Both the position numbers and the translations under genes were made by a program. This document shows, in pieces, positions 6,342 through 14,132 of a DNA stretch of 40,767 nt. The DNA is from a virus, in IMG/VR virus record IMGVR_UViG_3300036830_000056, positions 1-40,767 of that record; one strand, given 5' to 3'. The notes under the pieces were generated by a model. The model searched no databases. It was not told the origin of the DNA and was given only the letters and a program-made list of their open reading frames with translations. Every line of letters begins with the position of its first letter. The first letter of the stretch is position 1.

Positions 6342-6815
6342 TCACGCCTCCGGAAAGAGCGGCATCGGTGCCGGCGGCACCCGCAGCGGCGCAAGCCCCA
6401 TCGTCGCTTCGACTTTGATGTTGACGTGTGGTGAATCATGCGTGCCGGTGTAGAACTTGCCGGCGATGAGCTCGATCACCTGACTGTCGTCGCGATACAC
6501 GATGCCGCTCATGGCGTCCTCGGTGCTGCGGATCAACTTGGAACAGTCCGGGGCCTTCAGGTGCGCGGTAATTTTCTTCGCCAGTGATTTCGGGCGGGGC
6601 AGATAGAACGCCATCGTCAGCCGCACGCCGCCCTCGAGAATCTGCCAGTTCGTCCGCTCTTCGATGGCCCGTGAGGCAGCATCGGCCACGAGACTCTGCC
6701 AGCTTTTGAGATTGCGATTACTGTCCGTGATGATCGGCCGCGTCCAGCCTTTCGGCACGAAGGCCCGCTTGGAGCCCATGCCCGACGCGACACCGAACAC
6801 CGTGAAGCTGATCAC
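6342..6815 (-). CDS. rusA: RusA-like Holliday junction resolvase
   Basis: The 157-residue protein matches the RusA family of phage crossover-junction endonucleases, dimeric metal-dependent enzymes that cut four-way junctions. The first strand ISFTVFGVASGMGSKRAF, the central helix, the CSKLIRSTEDAMSGIVYRDDSQV block holding the catalytic acidic residues (DAMSG and DD), and the following beta strand are all present. The usual DLDK is replaced by CSKL, so the first Asp of the typical site is shifted or lost, while EDA and DDSQ remain. It acts on recombination or replication intermediates made with RecT and the nuclease-like protein of the same operon. Confidence 0.85.
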   Translation of the reverse strand: MISFTVFGVASGMGSKRAFVPKGWTRPIITDSNRNLKSWQSLVADAASRAIEERTNWQILEGGVRLTMAFYLPRPKSLAKKITAHLKAPDCSKLIRSTEDAMSGIVYRDDSQVIELIAGKFYTGTHDSPHVNIKVEATMGLAPLRVPPAPMPLFPEA

Positions 6816-7039
6816 GGTTTGATCCCCGCTGCGTCCCAGAGCGGATTGAGGGTTTCCGAAATGATTTTGTGCATATCGCGCCCGCCGTCCCGATAGGCAC
6901 CCATCATCAGTTCGACGAGCACGTTCTGCGGATTCTCGTTCGTCGCCATCAGGTCCAGAAACGTCAGCGCCATGCTGTCGTACTGCCCGCAGCGGCGTTC
7001 CATCACGACTTCTAGTTCTTCCACGGGGTTACCTTTCAT
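6812..7039 (-). CDS. Hypothetical helical protein
   Basis: A 75-residue, mostly helical protein (MERRCGQYDSMALTFLDLMA, VLVELMMGAYRDGGRDM). No family recognised. Two starts compete: the ATG at 7039, which overlaps the upstream stop by 11 bases, and a GTG at 7024 that has AAAGG at good spacing. The stop overlaps the rusA start. Confidence 0.6.
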   Translation of the reverse strand: MKGNPVEELEVVMERRCGQYDSMALTFLDLMATNENPQNVLVELMMGAYRDGGRDMHKIISETLNPLWDAAGIKP

Positions 7040-7235
7040 CGGCGCGCGCCGGCTTGCGTGGGCCCGCTGGGGCTGCCGAGAATATCGGGGGCGGTTGGTC
7101 GTGAGCCCACGAGAGCACATACGTCCGACCGCACTCGCAGTCGACATCGAATTCATACGGCGATGCGCCGGGGACCACAACGGCGTCGCGTCCGCAGTGG
7201 TCACAGTGAAACGTGTCCGCTTGCACTTTCGTCAC
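7029..7235 (-). CDS. Zinc-ribbon protein, 68 residues
   Basis: This small protein begins with GTG in a GTGA overlap with the upstream stop. It has a clear four-cysteine ribbon: CDHCGRDAVVV and, about twenty residues later, CECGRTYV. The C-terminal third is low in structure and rich in Pro, Ala and Arg (PPPIFSAAPAGPRKPARADER). Such ribbons often bind nucleic acid or host polymerase; no specific role can be assigned. Confidence 0.65.
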   Translation of the reverse strand: MTKVQADTFHCDHCGRDAVVVPGASPYEFDVDCECGRTYVLSWAHDQPPPIFSAAPAGPRKPARADER

Positions 7236-7816
7236 CCGTCCTCTCCCGGTTCGCGTGACAGCAGCCGCAGCACCCGCGAGGCTGCAGGCCGCTGCGAGAA
7301 TTCCTGCTTGGCGGCGTACCAGCGCCGCAGCTCGTCGCCATGTGCCCAATGCCCCGTCGTCACGATGTGATTGAGGGGCGGGCAGAATGCGCGTTCCTCC
7401 ATGTCGTTGCAGAAGTCGGGCACGAAGCGCAGCGGCAAGTGCGTGACCTCGGCGGACTGGCAGAGCACACAATCGCAAGGCTCGCCGTGATAGTGGAGAC
7501 GCAGGGCCCGCATGTACTCGTCGACTTCGGTCGTGCGCATGACCCGCTCGCCGTTGCTGGCTGGCCGGCGCACTGGCAACGCGGCCAACCAGTCGCCCGC
7601 TTTCGGCCAGCGGTTGCGTGATCGCAACGTCGTTTCCGCTGCGAGCACATCGGCCAGGTCGGCATGCTTCAGCGCATCGAAGTAGACCGAGACGGCTGTT
7701 CGAAATTCTGCTGCTGTCCATTTGCGATTCAAGGCTCCTGAGAGCCGCCGAAAGGCGGATTCGAAGGGGCCGATGTCCTCATCATTCACGGCTGTCTGTA
7801 GTACGAACCACCGCAC
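7232..7816 (-). CDS. Replication-associated protein, possible helicase loader
   Basis: The 194-residue protein has a helical N-terminal 70 residues (FESAFRRLSGALNRKWTAAE, LADVLAAETTLRSR, WPKAGDWLAALP) that resembles in pattern the phage loader or zonal proteins which regulate helicase loading. A Cys/His group follows (EPCDCVLCQ, DFCND, CPPLNH), perhaps a zinc site. The downstream part is Arg-rich. It follows directly the replication-initiator-like gene, which supports a replication role. This is inference; homology is not certain. Confidence 0.55.
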   Translation of the reverse strand: MRWFVLQTAVNDEDIGPFESAFRRLSGALNRKWTAAEFRTAVSVYFDALKHADLADVLAAETTLRSRNRWPKAGDWLAALPVRRPASNGERVMRTTEVDEYMRALRLHYHGEPCDCVLCQSAEVTHLPLRFVPDFCNDMEERAFCPPLNHIVTTGHWAHGDELRRWYAAKQEFSQRPAASRVLRLLSREPGEDG

Positions 7817-7855
7817 CGCTCCGCGTCGGCGCTGCGCGCCACGCTACGGGCGCTC

Positions 7856-7867
7856 GTACGTACGTAC
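7856..7867. repeat. 12-bp perfect palindrome
   Basis: GTACGTACGTAC is a perfect palindrome made of three GTAC units in the 87-bp gap between the replication-initiator-like gene and the next gene. It could be an operator or origin element, or a chance run. Confidence 0.3.
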
Positions 7868-7903
7868 CGGGGTCTTCTTCTTACGGGGGCAACGGATTCC
7901 GAA

Positions 7904-8287
7904 TCACGTCCGGGCGGAAGCCCGCCGGATTCCATGCGACTTCCGCGCGCCGTTTCGCTTCCGTTCACGTTCCGCTTCACGTCGTTCATTGACCTCTCGT
8001 GCGCTGAAATTCCAGTCGAGAAAATCGTGAATTTTGAACCCGCCATCGGCAGACTCCCAGAGCTTCGCCTTGACTAAGGCATGCGCCACGTCCAGCGGTC
8101 GACTGCAATGTTTGAAACGTTTGACGACTGCAGACGGCAGGTAACCGTCTGAGTGCACGCGGTTTGACCACGTCACCCCGATCACGAACAAGGCGACGGC
8201 GAGTGCAGGCCCATCCTTCCCGAGGTGGTCCCCCGCTGCGAAGATTTTCGGATGGTCAGTGAATGCGTCGTCGATCTTGGACCACAA
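7904..8287 (-). CDS. Phage replication initiator N-terminal-like protein
   Basis: The 127-residue protein opens with MWSKIDDAFTDHPKIFAAG, continues with a winged-helix-like body (ALFVIGVTWSNRVHSDGYLP, VAHALVKAKLWESADGGFKI, HDFLDWN) and a charged helix (REVNERREAERERKRNGARK). This is the usual N-terminal domain of phage replication initiators of the DnaD-like type. The known proteins are often longer; here the frame stops soon after the charged helix, so a C-terminal domain is lacking or was lost. It should bind the phage origin or primosome and work with the protein encoded next. Confidence 0.65.
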   Translation of the reverse strand: MWSKIDDAFTDHPKIFAAGDHLGKDGPALAVALFVIGVTWSNRVHSDGYLPSAVVKRFKHCSRPLDVAHALVKAKLWESADGGFKIHDFLDWNFSAREVNERREAERERKRNGARKSHGIRRASART

Positions 8288-8396
8288 ATACCGCCGACCT
8301 TTGGGCCGTGTTACCGCTGAGAAACCTTGACAACGTCAGACGCAGAGACTTTCGCCAGTGCGCCGACGATAAACCTGATTCGCAGTTAGCGTTCGG

Positions 8397-8624
8397 TCAA
8401 ATAGCAGAAACCGCTTCGGCCCGTGGTCCTTTGGCTCCAGAACCCGCCACGAACTGCACGCGGGATCCCCGCTGCAGCTGCTCGAATCGGAGCGGACTGA
8501 CGCAGGCCGAGTGATGAAAAAAGTACTCGTCCTGCCCGCCGTCCACGAGGATGAATCCGAAGCCTTTGTCTGCGACGACGTTCTTGATCGTGCCCGTCAT
8601 GGTGTTGCCGTTCTGCCTGCCCAT
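8397..8624 (-). CDS. Cold-shock domain protein
   Basis: A 75-residue CspA-type OB-fold protein. It has the first strand TGTIKNVVADKGFGFILV, which contains the RNP1 motif KGFGFI, then EYFFHHSAC for RNP2, and the closing strand RVQFVAGSGAKGPRAEAVSA. Such proteins bind single-stranded RNA or DNA and melt structure. It is encoded in the early operon just after the pentamer-repeat region and a coiled-coil protein, so it could act on structured transcripts. The start with MGRQNG is used; MTGTIK is the alternative. Confidence 0.85.
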   Translation of the reverse strand: MGRQNGNTMTGTIKNVVADKGFGFILVDGGQDEYFFHHSACVSPLRFEQLQRGSRVQFVAGSGAKGPRAEAVSAI

Positions 8625-8888
8625 ACTCGTGCCTCATCGCCGTGTTGTTTGTGATGGTGCTCCCGTGCAGAGCTGGCCTGCGTTGACCCGTCACGTCCTC
8701 GCAGCCTGCTTCGCGAAGGGCGCGAGAGCGATCTGCTGCGACTGGTCACGAGCTGCCGGACTGCAACCGGCGGGAGCCTGTCGGGGAGTGCCGAGCGGGC
8801 CGTGCGCGTCGTTTCTCCTCGGGGCAATGGCTGGCCCTTCGGTTCCCAGCAACGCAGGCCACAGTGGACCGCTCGACACTCGTCTCGT
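8625..8888 (-). other. 264-bp stretch without a convincing gene
   Basis: Between the cold-shock gene and the upstream coiled-coil gene two minus-strand frames are open. One (from 8905, overlapping the upstream stop by 17 bases) is Arg- and Ser-rich with a CRAVHCGLRC cluster. The other (GTG at 8879) gives 62 residues with no recognisable motif. Neither has a clear ribosome binding site or family resemblance. I list the stretch as unassigned. Confidence 0.4.
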
Positions 8889-9605
8889 CTAGCGAACTGG
8901 TTCATCCACGAAATAGATATCGAGCCCCGGAATTTTGCCCGCTGATTTCATGGCCGACGCGTACGCGGACACCTTGCGCGCATCGACCATCAGGAATTCT
9001 CGCGGCACCAACTGCATCGCTCGTGCGATCACCGGCCCCGGCGTCCGCGTGACATCGGTCGGCCCGCTTGCAAAACGCCAGCGCCAGTACCGTCGGAACT
9101 TCAAGCCGTCCACCTGCCGCAGCGGGTCCTCGACAACGACAGTCGGCAGCGGGGCCGCGATGGCTTCACTGATGACGCTCGCGGCCAACTCAGGCTGTCC
9201 GCTGCTTTCCAAGTGCGCTGCTTCCGCTGCGGCGCGTGCCTGATCCTGTTCACGTTGTTCTTCCGCCAGCTGCCGCTCGCGGGCTTCGCGCTCCCGATCT
9301 GCCCGCGTTTTGAAATTGGAGATCGCCGAGGCGAGCACGTCATCGATGCGCAGCAGCGGGGCCAACAGATCGCGCCGGCGATCACAAAGTAGGCGGTGCG
9401 TTTTGTATGCGGCCTTCACCAGGTCCGCGAACACGAACTCGACATGCGCTATCGCGTCCCCGATCTGCTGACGGTCGATGACGGCCTGCTCGAGATCGCC
9501 CGTTGTGACAATCACCAGATCGGGACGCAGTCGCTGCACCAGCGCCGTCGTCACCTGTTCCAGTTCCCCGCCGACTGCGCGTGCTGCTTCAGGATCGATC
9601 TGCAT
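8889..9605 (-). CDS. Coiled-coil protein of the recombination region
   Basis: This 238-residue protein has a long charged coiled coil (residues about 85-145: NFKTRADREREARERQLAEE, then QDQARAAAEAAH), followed by a small domain with GLKFRRYWRW, IARAMQLVPREFLMVDARKV and a PGLDIYF end. The layout resembles phage proteins that carry an N-terminal helical hairpin plus a C-terminal small domain and sit near recT or erf genes. I place the start at 9605 (MQIDPEAAR), where AGGG lies at good spacing, because codons farther upstream are part of the pentamer repeat tract. Exact function is unknown. Confidence 0.65.
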   Translation of the reverse strand: MQIDPEAARAVGGELEQVTTALVQRLRPDLVIVTTGDLEQAVIDRQQIGDAIAHVEFVFADLVKAAYKTHRLLCDRRRDLLAPLLRIDDVLASAISNFKTRADREREARERQLAEEQREQDQARAAAEAAHLESSGQPELAASVISEAIAAPLPTVVVEDPLRQVDGLKFRRYWRWRFASGPTDVTRTPGPVIARAMQLVPREFLMVDARKVSAYASAMKSAGKIPGLDIYFVDEPVR

Positions 9606-10808
9606 TGCCTGCCCTACCAAGGGTTGTCCCGCCGTATTCCGCCGAACCTCGTCATTGCCTGCCATGTCTCGCCCTGCTTTGCCCGGCTGCACCGAGCCAC
9701 GTCAGACCGAGTCGGACCTTGCGCCGCCTGCCTTGACTTACCTCGTGCTGCAAAACGTCACCGAACCCAACGTCACCAAACCGAGCCGCGCCTGCCGAGC
9801 GTTGTCTGGCCGGTCGTCACCCGGCCCAGCCGCACCTGATCGAACCAAACCACTCGACTCCGGGCCATGCCTGCCTCGTCGTGTCGAGCCGCCCATGCCC
9901 TGCCTGCCCGCTCCAGACCGCGTCCGTTCCTGCCGCGTCGAACCGGGTCGAACCGCACCGGGCCTACCACGCGTAACCAGACCGGGCCGGGCCTGCCTCA
10001 CCTAACGCTGTGCGGCCTGTCCTCGATCTGCCGCGCCAGATCAAGGCGTGCGTCTCCCGACCTTGCCGCGCCGGCCGTGTCATTCCTAACCACATGTCAC
10101 GCCGCCGTGACTAACGTCGCCTGTCTTGCCGCGACCGTACCTGCCGTGCCGAATTCCGCCGAGTCTCGCCCGGCCCGATCACGCCTCACCTGTCCAAACG
10201 TGGTCAGACCTGCCTCGCCTTACATCGCTGCGCCGCATCGCGTCCTGTCTAACCACGCCTCGGCCCGCCTCGCCGGCCGCGCCGTATCAGTCCTCACCGC
10301 GACCACCAGTCCCGACCAATCCGTGCCATTCCGCCCTTGCCTGCCAGTCCGGGCCAATCAAAACCCCGCCTCGTCGTTCCAGTCCTGACCTTGTGTTGCA
10401 CCGCGCAACCATGCCAAGCCTGCCGCGCCTGTCGTCGTGATGCCTGAGCCTCGTCATTCCACGCCACGCCGAGCCTGCCGTGTCTCGTCGTGCCACCCTG
10501 ACCCCGCCTTGTCGTGCCGAGGTCTGCCCCGCCCAGCCTGCCGCGCCGCGCCTTTCGTTTCGCTCCCGACCGTGCGTTCCCAGTCCGTTCCGAGCCACTC
10601 CGTACCACGCCTGCCACGCCGCGTCTTACCCGACCGCGCCCGGCCGGGCCTTGTCATGTAGTGCCATGCGTAACCGTGCGACGCCTGCCGTGCCCGACCC
10701 GGCCGCTCCATCACTCACGTCACGTCGCCAATCCCAGCCTGCCGCGCGTCGCCCAGCGCCACCCATCCTCGGCTGGTCACGCCTCTCACCGCCACGTCCG
10801 TTCAACTT
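9606..10808. repeat. 1.2-kb degenerate pentanucleotide (GCCNN)n tract
   Basis: The whole gap between two early genes is filled with an imperfect 5-bp period: on the plus strand GCC (or GTC, ACC) followed by two free bases, about 240 units; on the minus strand, the transcribed sense, NNGGC. Examples are the blocks from 9661 (gccat gtctc gccct) and from 10401 (atgcc aagcc tgccg). The phase slips by single bases near 9725, 9790 and elsewhere, as expected from small indels. Because 5 is not a multiple of 3, several frames on both strands stay open and yield Pro/Ala/Arg-rich shadows. No gene, tRNA or mobile element is visible inside. Confidence 0.85.
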
Positions 10809-11318
10809 TCACGCAGGCGGCGGTGCTGTTGCCGCTGGCGTCTCGCTCTCGGTGTCCTCAACGGTGTTCGCCACGCGCAAACCCGAAACGGTTTCGAGCA
10901 GCTGGTCGACATCGTCTTCCAGGCCGAGCGCCATCGCGACGATGCGGGCTCTCCGCAGCGCCGAGGTCACCCGTTCCAGTTCATTGACCAGTGCTCGACG
11001 CGCGAGCGATTCGGTTTCCTTCAACGTGTCGAAGGTGATGTAGCCGCCGCCCTCTTTCCCGATCATCATCGGGTCCCGCAGGTACTTCGGCAGCCGCAGC
11101 GTGTGATTCTCGGTAATCACAATGACCTTCACGAGCCGGATGATTTGGCGCGTGCGTTCCAGCCAGTGCGCCTCGGCTGCGCTCGCAGGGTCCCAATCGT
11201 ACAGTTCGTGCAGCGGGCTCTCCACCCGCTTCGCATCCAGCAGGATGGCCTCGGCCGATGTGTGCCCGAGTTTTTCGAGCGATGTCAGGTAGTTGATATG
11301 CCGTTCGGTGAGACGCAT
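10809..11318 (-). CDS. Conserved phage protein of unknown function
   Basis: The 169-residue protein starts MRLTERHINYLTSLEKLGHT, has the conserved phage stretch SPLHELYDWDPASAAEAHWLERTRQIIRL, a strand with NHTLRLPKYLRDP, the EGGGYITFDTL turn, a long helix SARRALVNELERVTSALRRARIVAMALGLED in broken form, and an Ala/Pro/Thr-rich tail. This pattern recurs in many phage early regions without a known function. AAAGGAG precedes the ATG by about ten bases. Its stop codon marks the right edge of the pentamer tract. Confidence 0.7.
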   Translation of the reverse strand: MRLTERHINYLTSLEKLGHTSAEAILLDAKRVESPLHELYDWDPASAAEAHWLERTRQIIRLVKVIVITENHTLRLPKYLRDPMMIGKEGGGYITFDTLKETESLARRALVNELERVTSALRRARIVAMALGLEDDVDQLLETVSGLRVANTVEDTESETPAATAPPPA

Positions 11319-11320
11319 GA

Positions 11321-12097
11321 TCAGGCGACTCCTTTGCCCTGACGCCTAGAAATTTCCTCATCGAACCAGCCGAGCAACGAGGCCGTCTCTTCGTCGTACG
11401 CGGCCGGGGCCTTCAGGGCTTCATCCTGCATGTCGCGCCCGCCGCCCTCGATGATGGACAGGAACTGCGCATCGTCAGGCTCGACGAGATGGAACCCGCC
11501 GAACGTGCCGGATCCTTTTTCCTTGCGCCAGTCCCCGACGCCGATGAACAAGCCGGCAGCAGCCAGCAGCCGCAGGACGGCATTGACCTTCATGAGCGGC
11601 TGCACGAATTCGATGCGCAGGCGACACGCCCACTCGGGGATGATGGCTCGCGTGCGGATGTCGGGCGTGCGGTTCATGTCAGCGGAGCGCACCGGAGCGC
11701 AGATGATCTGCGGCACGCCGAAGATGCTGGTGTACAGACCCTGCACCCAGACGAGCCGCCCGATCTGCGCCTTCTTCGTATTCGGCAGGTCCAGGGCCGC
11801 CGTCATCATCGCCTTCTTGAACGACGCCGACAGCACGGCGATCCGCGTCGGCCCTGACTGCAGCGCATAGGGCGACGCCCGGAATTCGTCGTACGGTTTG
11901 TGTTTGAGCATCGTCGCGCGTTCGGTGGCGTTGCGCTTCGGGGCAGGCAGGAGCAATTCGTGTCGGGCTTTCTCGCTCAGGCGATTGCAGATCAAGGGCT
12001 CATCGCCCACGATGCAGAGTTCGGCGAAGCCCTTGGAGACTTCCAGTACATCCACGGTGTCCGTGCCGCTGTCGCCCTTCGGTGTCTTTTTTGCCAT
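11321..12097 (-). CDS. Early conserved protein, possibly recombination-associated
   Basis: I do not recognise this 258-residue protein by name. It opens with a charged tail (MAKKTPKGDSG), then ELCIVGDEPLICNRLSEKA, a conserved block RIAVLSASFKKAMMTAAL, a second block RTRAIIPEWACRLRIEFV, and LFIGVGDWRKEKGSGTFGGF near the C terminus. The two beta-rich blocks with a glycine-rich end give it the look of a nucleic-acid-binding fold. It sits between the nuclease-like gene and the conserved 169-residue gene, in the recombination part of the operon. GGAGG lies upstream of its ATG. Confidence 0.6.
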   Translation of the reverse strand: MAKKTPKGDSGTDTVDVLEVSKGFAELCIVGDEPLICNRLSEKARHELLLPAPKRNATERATMLKHKPYDEFRASPYALQSGPTRIAVLSASFKKAMMTAALDLPNTKKAQIGRLVWVQGLYTSIFGVPQIICAPVRSADMNRTPDIRTRAIIPEWACRLRIEFVQPLMKVNAVLRLLAAAGLFIGVGDWRKEKGSGTFGGFHLVEPDDAQFLSIIEGGGRDMQDEALKAPAAYDEETASLLGWFDEEISRRQGKGVA

Positions 12098-12120
12098 TGT
12101 CGTAATCCTCCGTTGCCGAG

Positions 12121-12858
12121 TTACCGAGTTACCGCGTGTTCGAGCTGCAGCGCATCGTCGTCGGTCCTCCAGTCCCAGCCGACCGACTTCGGCCGCTCCG
12201 CGTCCACGACGTTCACCGCCTGCGCGACAATCAGAAATCGTGAGTAGTCGCGCGGGTCGTTGTACTCCGTCATGATGGGCAACTGCCCGTCACGGTGCAG
12301 ACGTACGGCCACCCGCCGCACGTAGGGATGTTGCGCGAGAAAGGATTTCAATCGCTCCTGTCCGGGCTGCTGCGCCCATGCTTTCGCGGCCAGTGAATAG
12401 CCACAGAGCTGCAATCCTTTCGATGCATCTTCAGGGTCGCCGGTCGCATAATCCAGCAACGCCGCCCGGCCGTCAAACAAGCCCAGCCAGTCAAACGTGC
12501 CGGCGTAGCGTGGCGCGATGTTGGCCACGCGATACTCGCAGAGGAAGGTCTGCAAGCGGCCCGACGCCATCAGCAGCTGCCACGACTGCAGGTAGCCGAG
12601 CAGGTCCGCATTGGCGTCGGCGAAGTGGGCTTCATCGAGCCGGCCCTGATTCCAGAGTTCGATGGCGCGATGGACCGCGCGGCCGCGCGACAGCGCCCGC
12701 GTCAGGATCCAGTCAGGCACGAAATCCTCGAACCGGACCGTCAGGCCCACCTTGCGCAGAATGTTCGTCGTGCTCCGCACCGGGCGCGGCTGCAGGTCCC
12801 CGAACCAGCGGACGGTGTATTGATGCGCATCGCTCAGGAAGATTTCGGGGCTCGTCAT
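12121..12858 (-). CDS. PD-(D/E)XK nuclease-like protein with altered active site
   Basis: The 245-residue protein follows the RecB/Cas4-like exonuclease plan: a helix with GRAVHRAIELWN (His63), then E108 in CEYRVA, the strand YAGTFDWLG (D123), ALLDYATGD (134-141), and LQLCGYSLAAKAW. In active members the third strand reads DxK, usually DYKTG; here residue 138 is Ala. The codon is GCG, so it is not a one-base sequencing slip to AAA or AAG. It may be a structural partner of the RecT-like protein or may use another Lys (K147 in ASKGLQ). It overlaps the upstream stop by ATGA. Confidence 0.75.
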   Translation of the reverse strand: MTSPEIFLSDAHQYTVRWFGDLQPRPVRSTTNILRKVGLTVRFEDFVPDWILTRALSRGRAVHRAIELWNQGRLDEAHFADANADLLGYLQSWQLLMASGRLQTFLCEYRVANIAPRYAGTFDWLGLFDGRAALLDYATGDPEDASKGLQLCGYSLAAKAWAQQPGQERLKSFLAQHPYVRRVAVRLHRDGQLPIMTEYNDPRDYSRFLIVAQAVNVVDAERPKSVGWDWRTDDDALQLEHAVTR

Positions 12859-13097
12859 CGGCGGGTCATCTTCGGAATATCGACGCTGGCGTTGCCGAAC
12901 ATGCCATCGGCCAGAGCGGCCCAGATGACGATGCGGGCCTGCTCCTGATCACGCACGAGCCCGTGCCCATCGAGGGCACAGAGCACAAGGTTCGTGAGGT
13001 CGAGCGCCCGCAGGCCGCGTTCTGTGGCCTTCGCATGATCCGCCGCCGTCTCGGCGTCGATCACTTGCTGCACGGGATCACCGTGATCGATCCACAT
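12855..13097 (-). CDS. Hypothetical 80-residue protein
   Basis: A small, mostly helical protein (MWIDHGDPVQQVIDAETAAD, LDLTNLVLCALDGHG, IVIWAALADGMFG). No family recognised. It lies between recT and the nuclease-like gene, with an ATGA overlap downstream and a 2-base gap upstream, so it is likely translated with them and may serve the recombination pair. Confidence 0.6.
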   Translation of the reverse strand: MWIDHGDPVQQVIDAETAADHAKATERGLRALDLTNLVLCALDGHGLVRDQEQARIVIWAALADGMFGNASVDIPKMTRR

Positions 13098-13099
13098 CG

Positions 13100-14107
13100 T
13101 CAGTCGGCGATGTGGAACGTAACCAGGTGCAGGTGCCCGTCAGCGGTCTGCGTGCAGGTGAAGCTGAACGTGTGATCGGTGCCGATCACTTTTTCCAATT
13201 CGAGCGCCGCAGGTCCGTCATCGGTGTCAATCTTCCGGCCGTCTGCGAGCGTGATGGCAAACATGCCGAGGAAGGGTTCGACGGCGACCACCTTCAGCGG
13301 GCCGATCACAATCTGGGCGTCGGCCACTTTCTGCGGCGATGGAAAGGAGACCGGCTCGGCGCGGCGCGTGTCCGCTTCCCGCTCGGTGAAATCCTGCAGG
13401 GAGCTGCGCACTTCCCGCACTTCACGGTCAGCAGCCGGGCGCGGCGTCTCGTCTGGCGGCAGGTCCTGCAGTTCTTCAGCGGTACGCGACAGCCCTTTCA
13501 GTACGTCGGCGAAGCCGTCGCGGGCCGCGAAGGCGCGCGCACGCATCTGCAGCTGGCGATCTGGAAAGGTCGTCCACGGGCCAGCCTTCCCGAGCAGGTT
13601 GGCCTTGCGGGCCTGCCCGATGCTGAAGTGCCGGGTCGTCGGTTCGTGTCCACGCCGCTGGAATGTGCAGACCGCCGCCGTGTCGTCGTCCTTCCAATCA
13701 GCAGCCACCAGCCCGTCGCGGCGTTCGCCCTTCACAAGGTAGTACTCGACGTGCCCGATGTACTCCGGGGATTTCATGACGATGCCGAGCAGCAGGTCCC
13801 CGTAAAAGCTGACGCGCCCGTTGACGATGTACGAGCCCTGCAGCGCCTGCATGGGGGACACGCCCACTTCGGCCCCGGCTTGGATGACGGCGAACACGTT
13901 GGCGGGTTTGTTTTTCAGCTCGGGCGGGACGAGGTCGGACTGCGCGAGGGCGTTCGCCACGCGGAAGACTTCATCGAAGGTCGTCGGGACCAGCCCGTAT
14001 GCGCCGGCCCGTACCGGCACGCGACTGGCAGCAGGCTGCAGGGCAGCGGACTCGGGCGGTCGCGTCTCAGCGGGCTTCGTATCGGGCGTGGTCGCGGGCG
14101 TGGTCAT
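13100..14107 (-). CDS. recT: RecT-family ssDNA annealing protein
   Basis: The 335-residue protein has the phage RecT core: FDEVFRVANALAQSDLVPPE, KPANVFAVIQAGAEVGVSPM, LQGSYIVNGRVSFYGDLLLG, VCTFQRRGHEPTTRHFSIGQ, KAGPWTTFPDRQLQMRARAF and GFADVLKGL. RecT proteins coat single strands and anneal them to complementary DNA in phage recombination. A Pro/Thr-rich leader (1-30) and an extra C-terminal domain from about residue 255 (QIVIGPLKVVAVEPFLGMFA onward), with beta strands, extend it past the core. GGAGGCACT precedes the ATG. With the nuclease-like gene and rusA it forms a recombination set. Confidence 0.85.
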   Translation of the reverse strand: MTTPATTPDTKPAETRPPESAALQPAASRVPVRAGAYGLVPTTFDEVFRVANALAQSDLVPPELKNKPANVFAVIQAGAEVGVSPMQALQGSYIVNGRVSFYGDLLLGIVMKSPEYIGHVEYYLVKGERRDGLVAADWKDDDTAAVCTFQRRGHEPTTRHFSIGQARKANLLGKAGPWTTFPDRQLQMRARAFAARDGFADVLKGLSRTAEELQDLPPDETPRPAADREVREVRSSLQDFTEREADTRRAEPVSFPSPQKVADAQIVIGPLKVVAVEPFLGMFAITLADGRKIDTDDGPAALELEKVIGTDHTFSFTCTQTADGHLHLVTFHIAD

Positions 14108-14132
14108 AGTGCCTCCGCGCGTGATGCGTGGT

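Noticed and set aside
9396-11043. Overlapping plus- and minus-strand ORFs in the pentamer tract (for example 9478-10005, 9867-10388, 10480-11043, 10287-10598)
   Set aside because: All are Pro/Ala/Arg/Ser-rich products of a 5-bp repeat that leaves several frames open. None has a ribosome binding site or recognisable domain.
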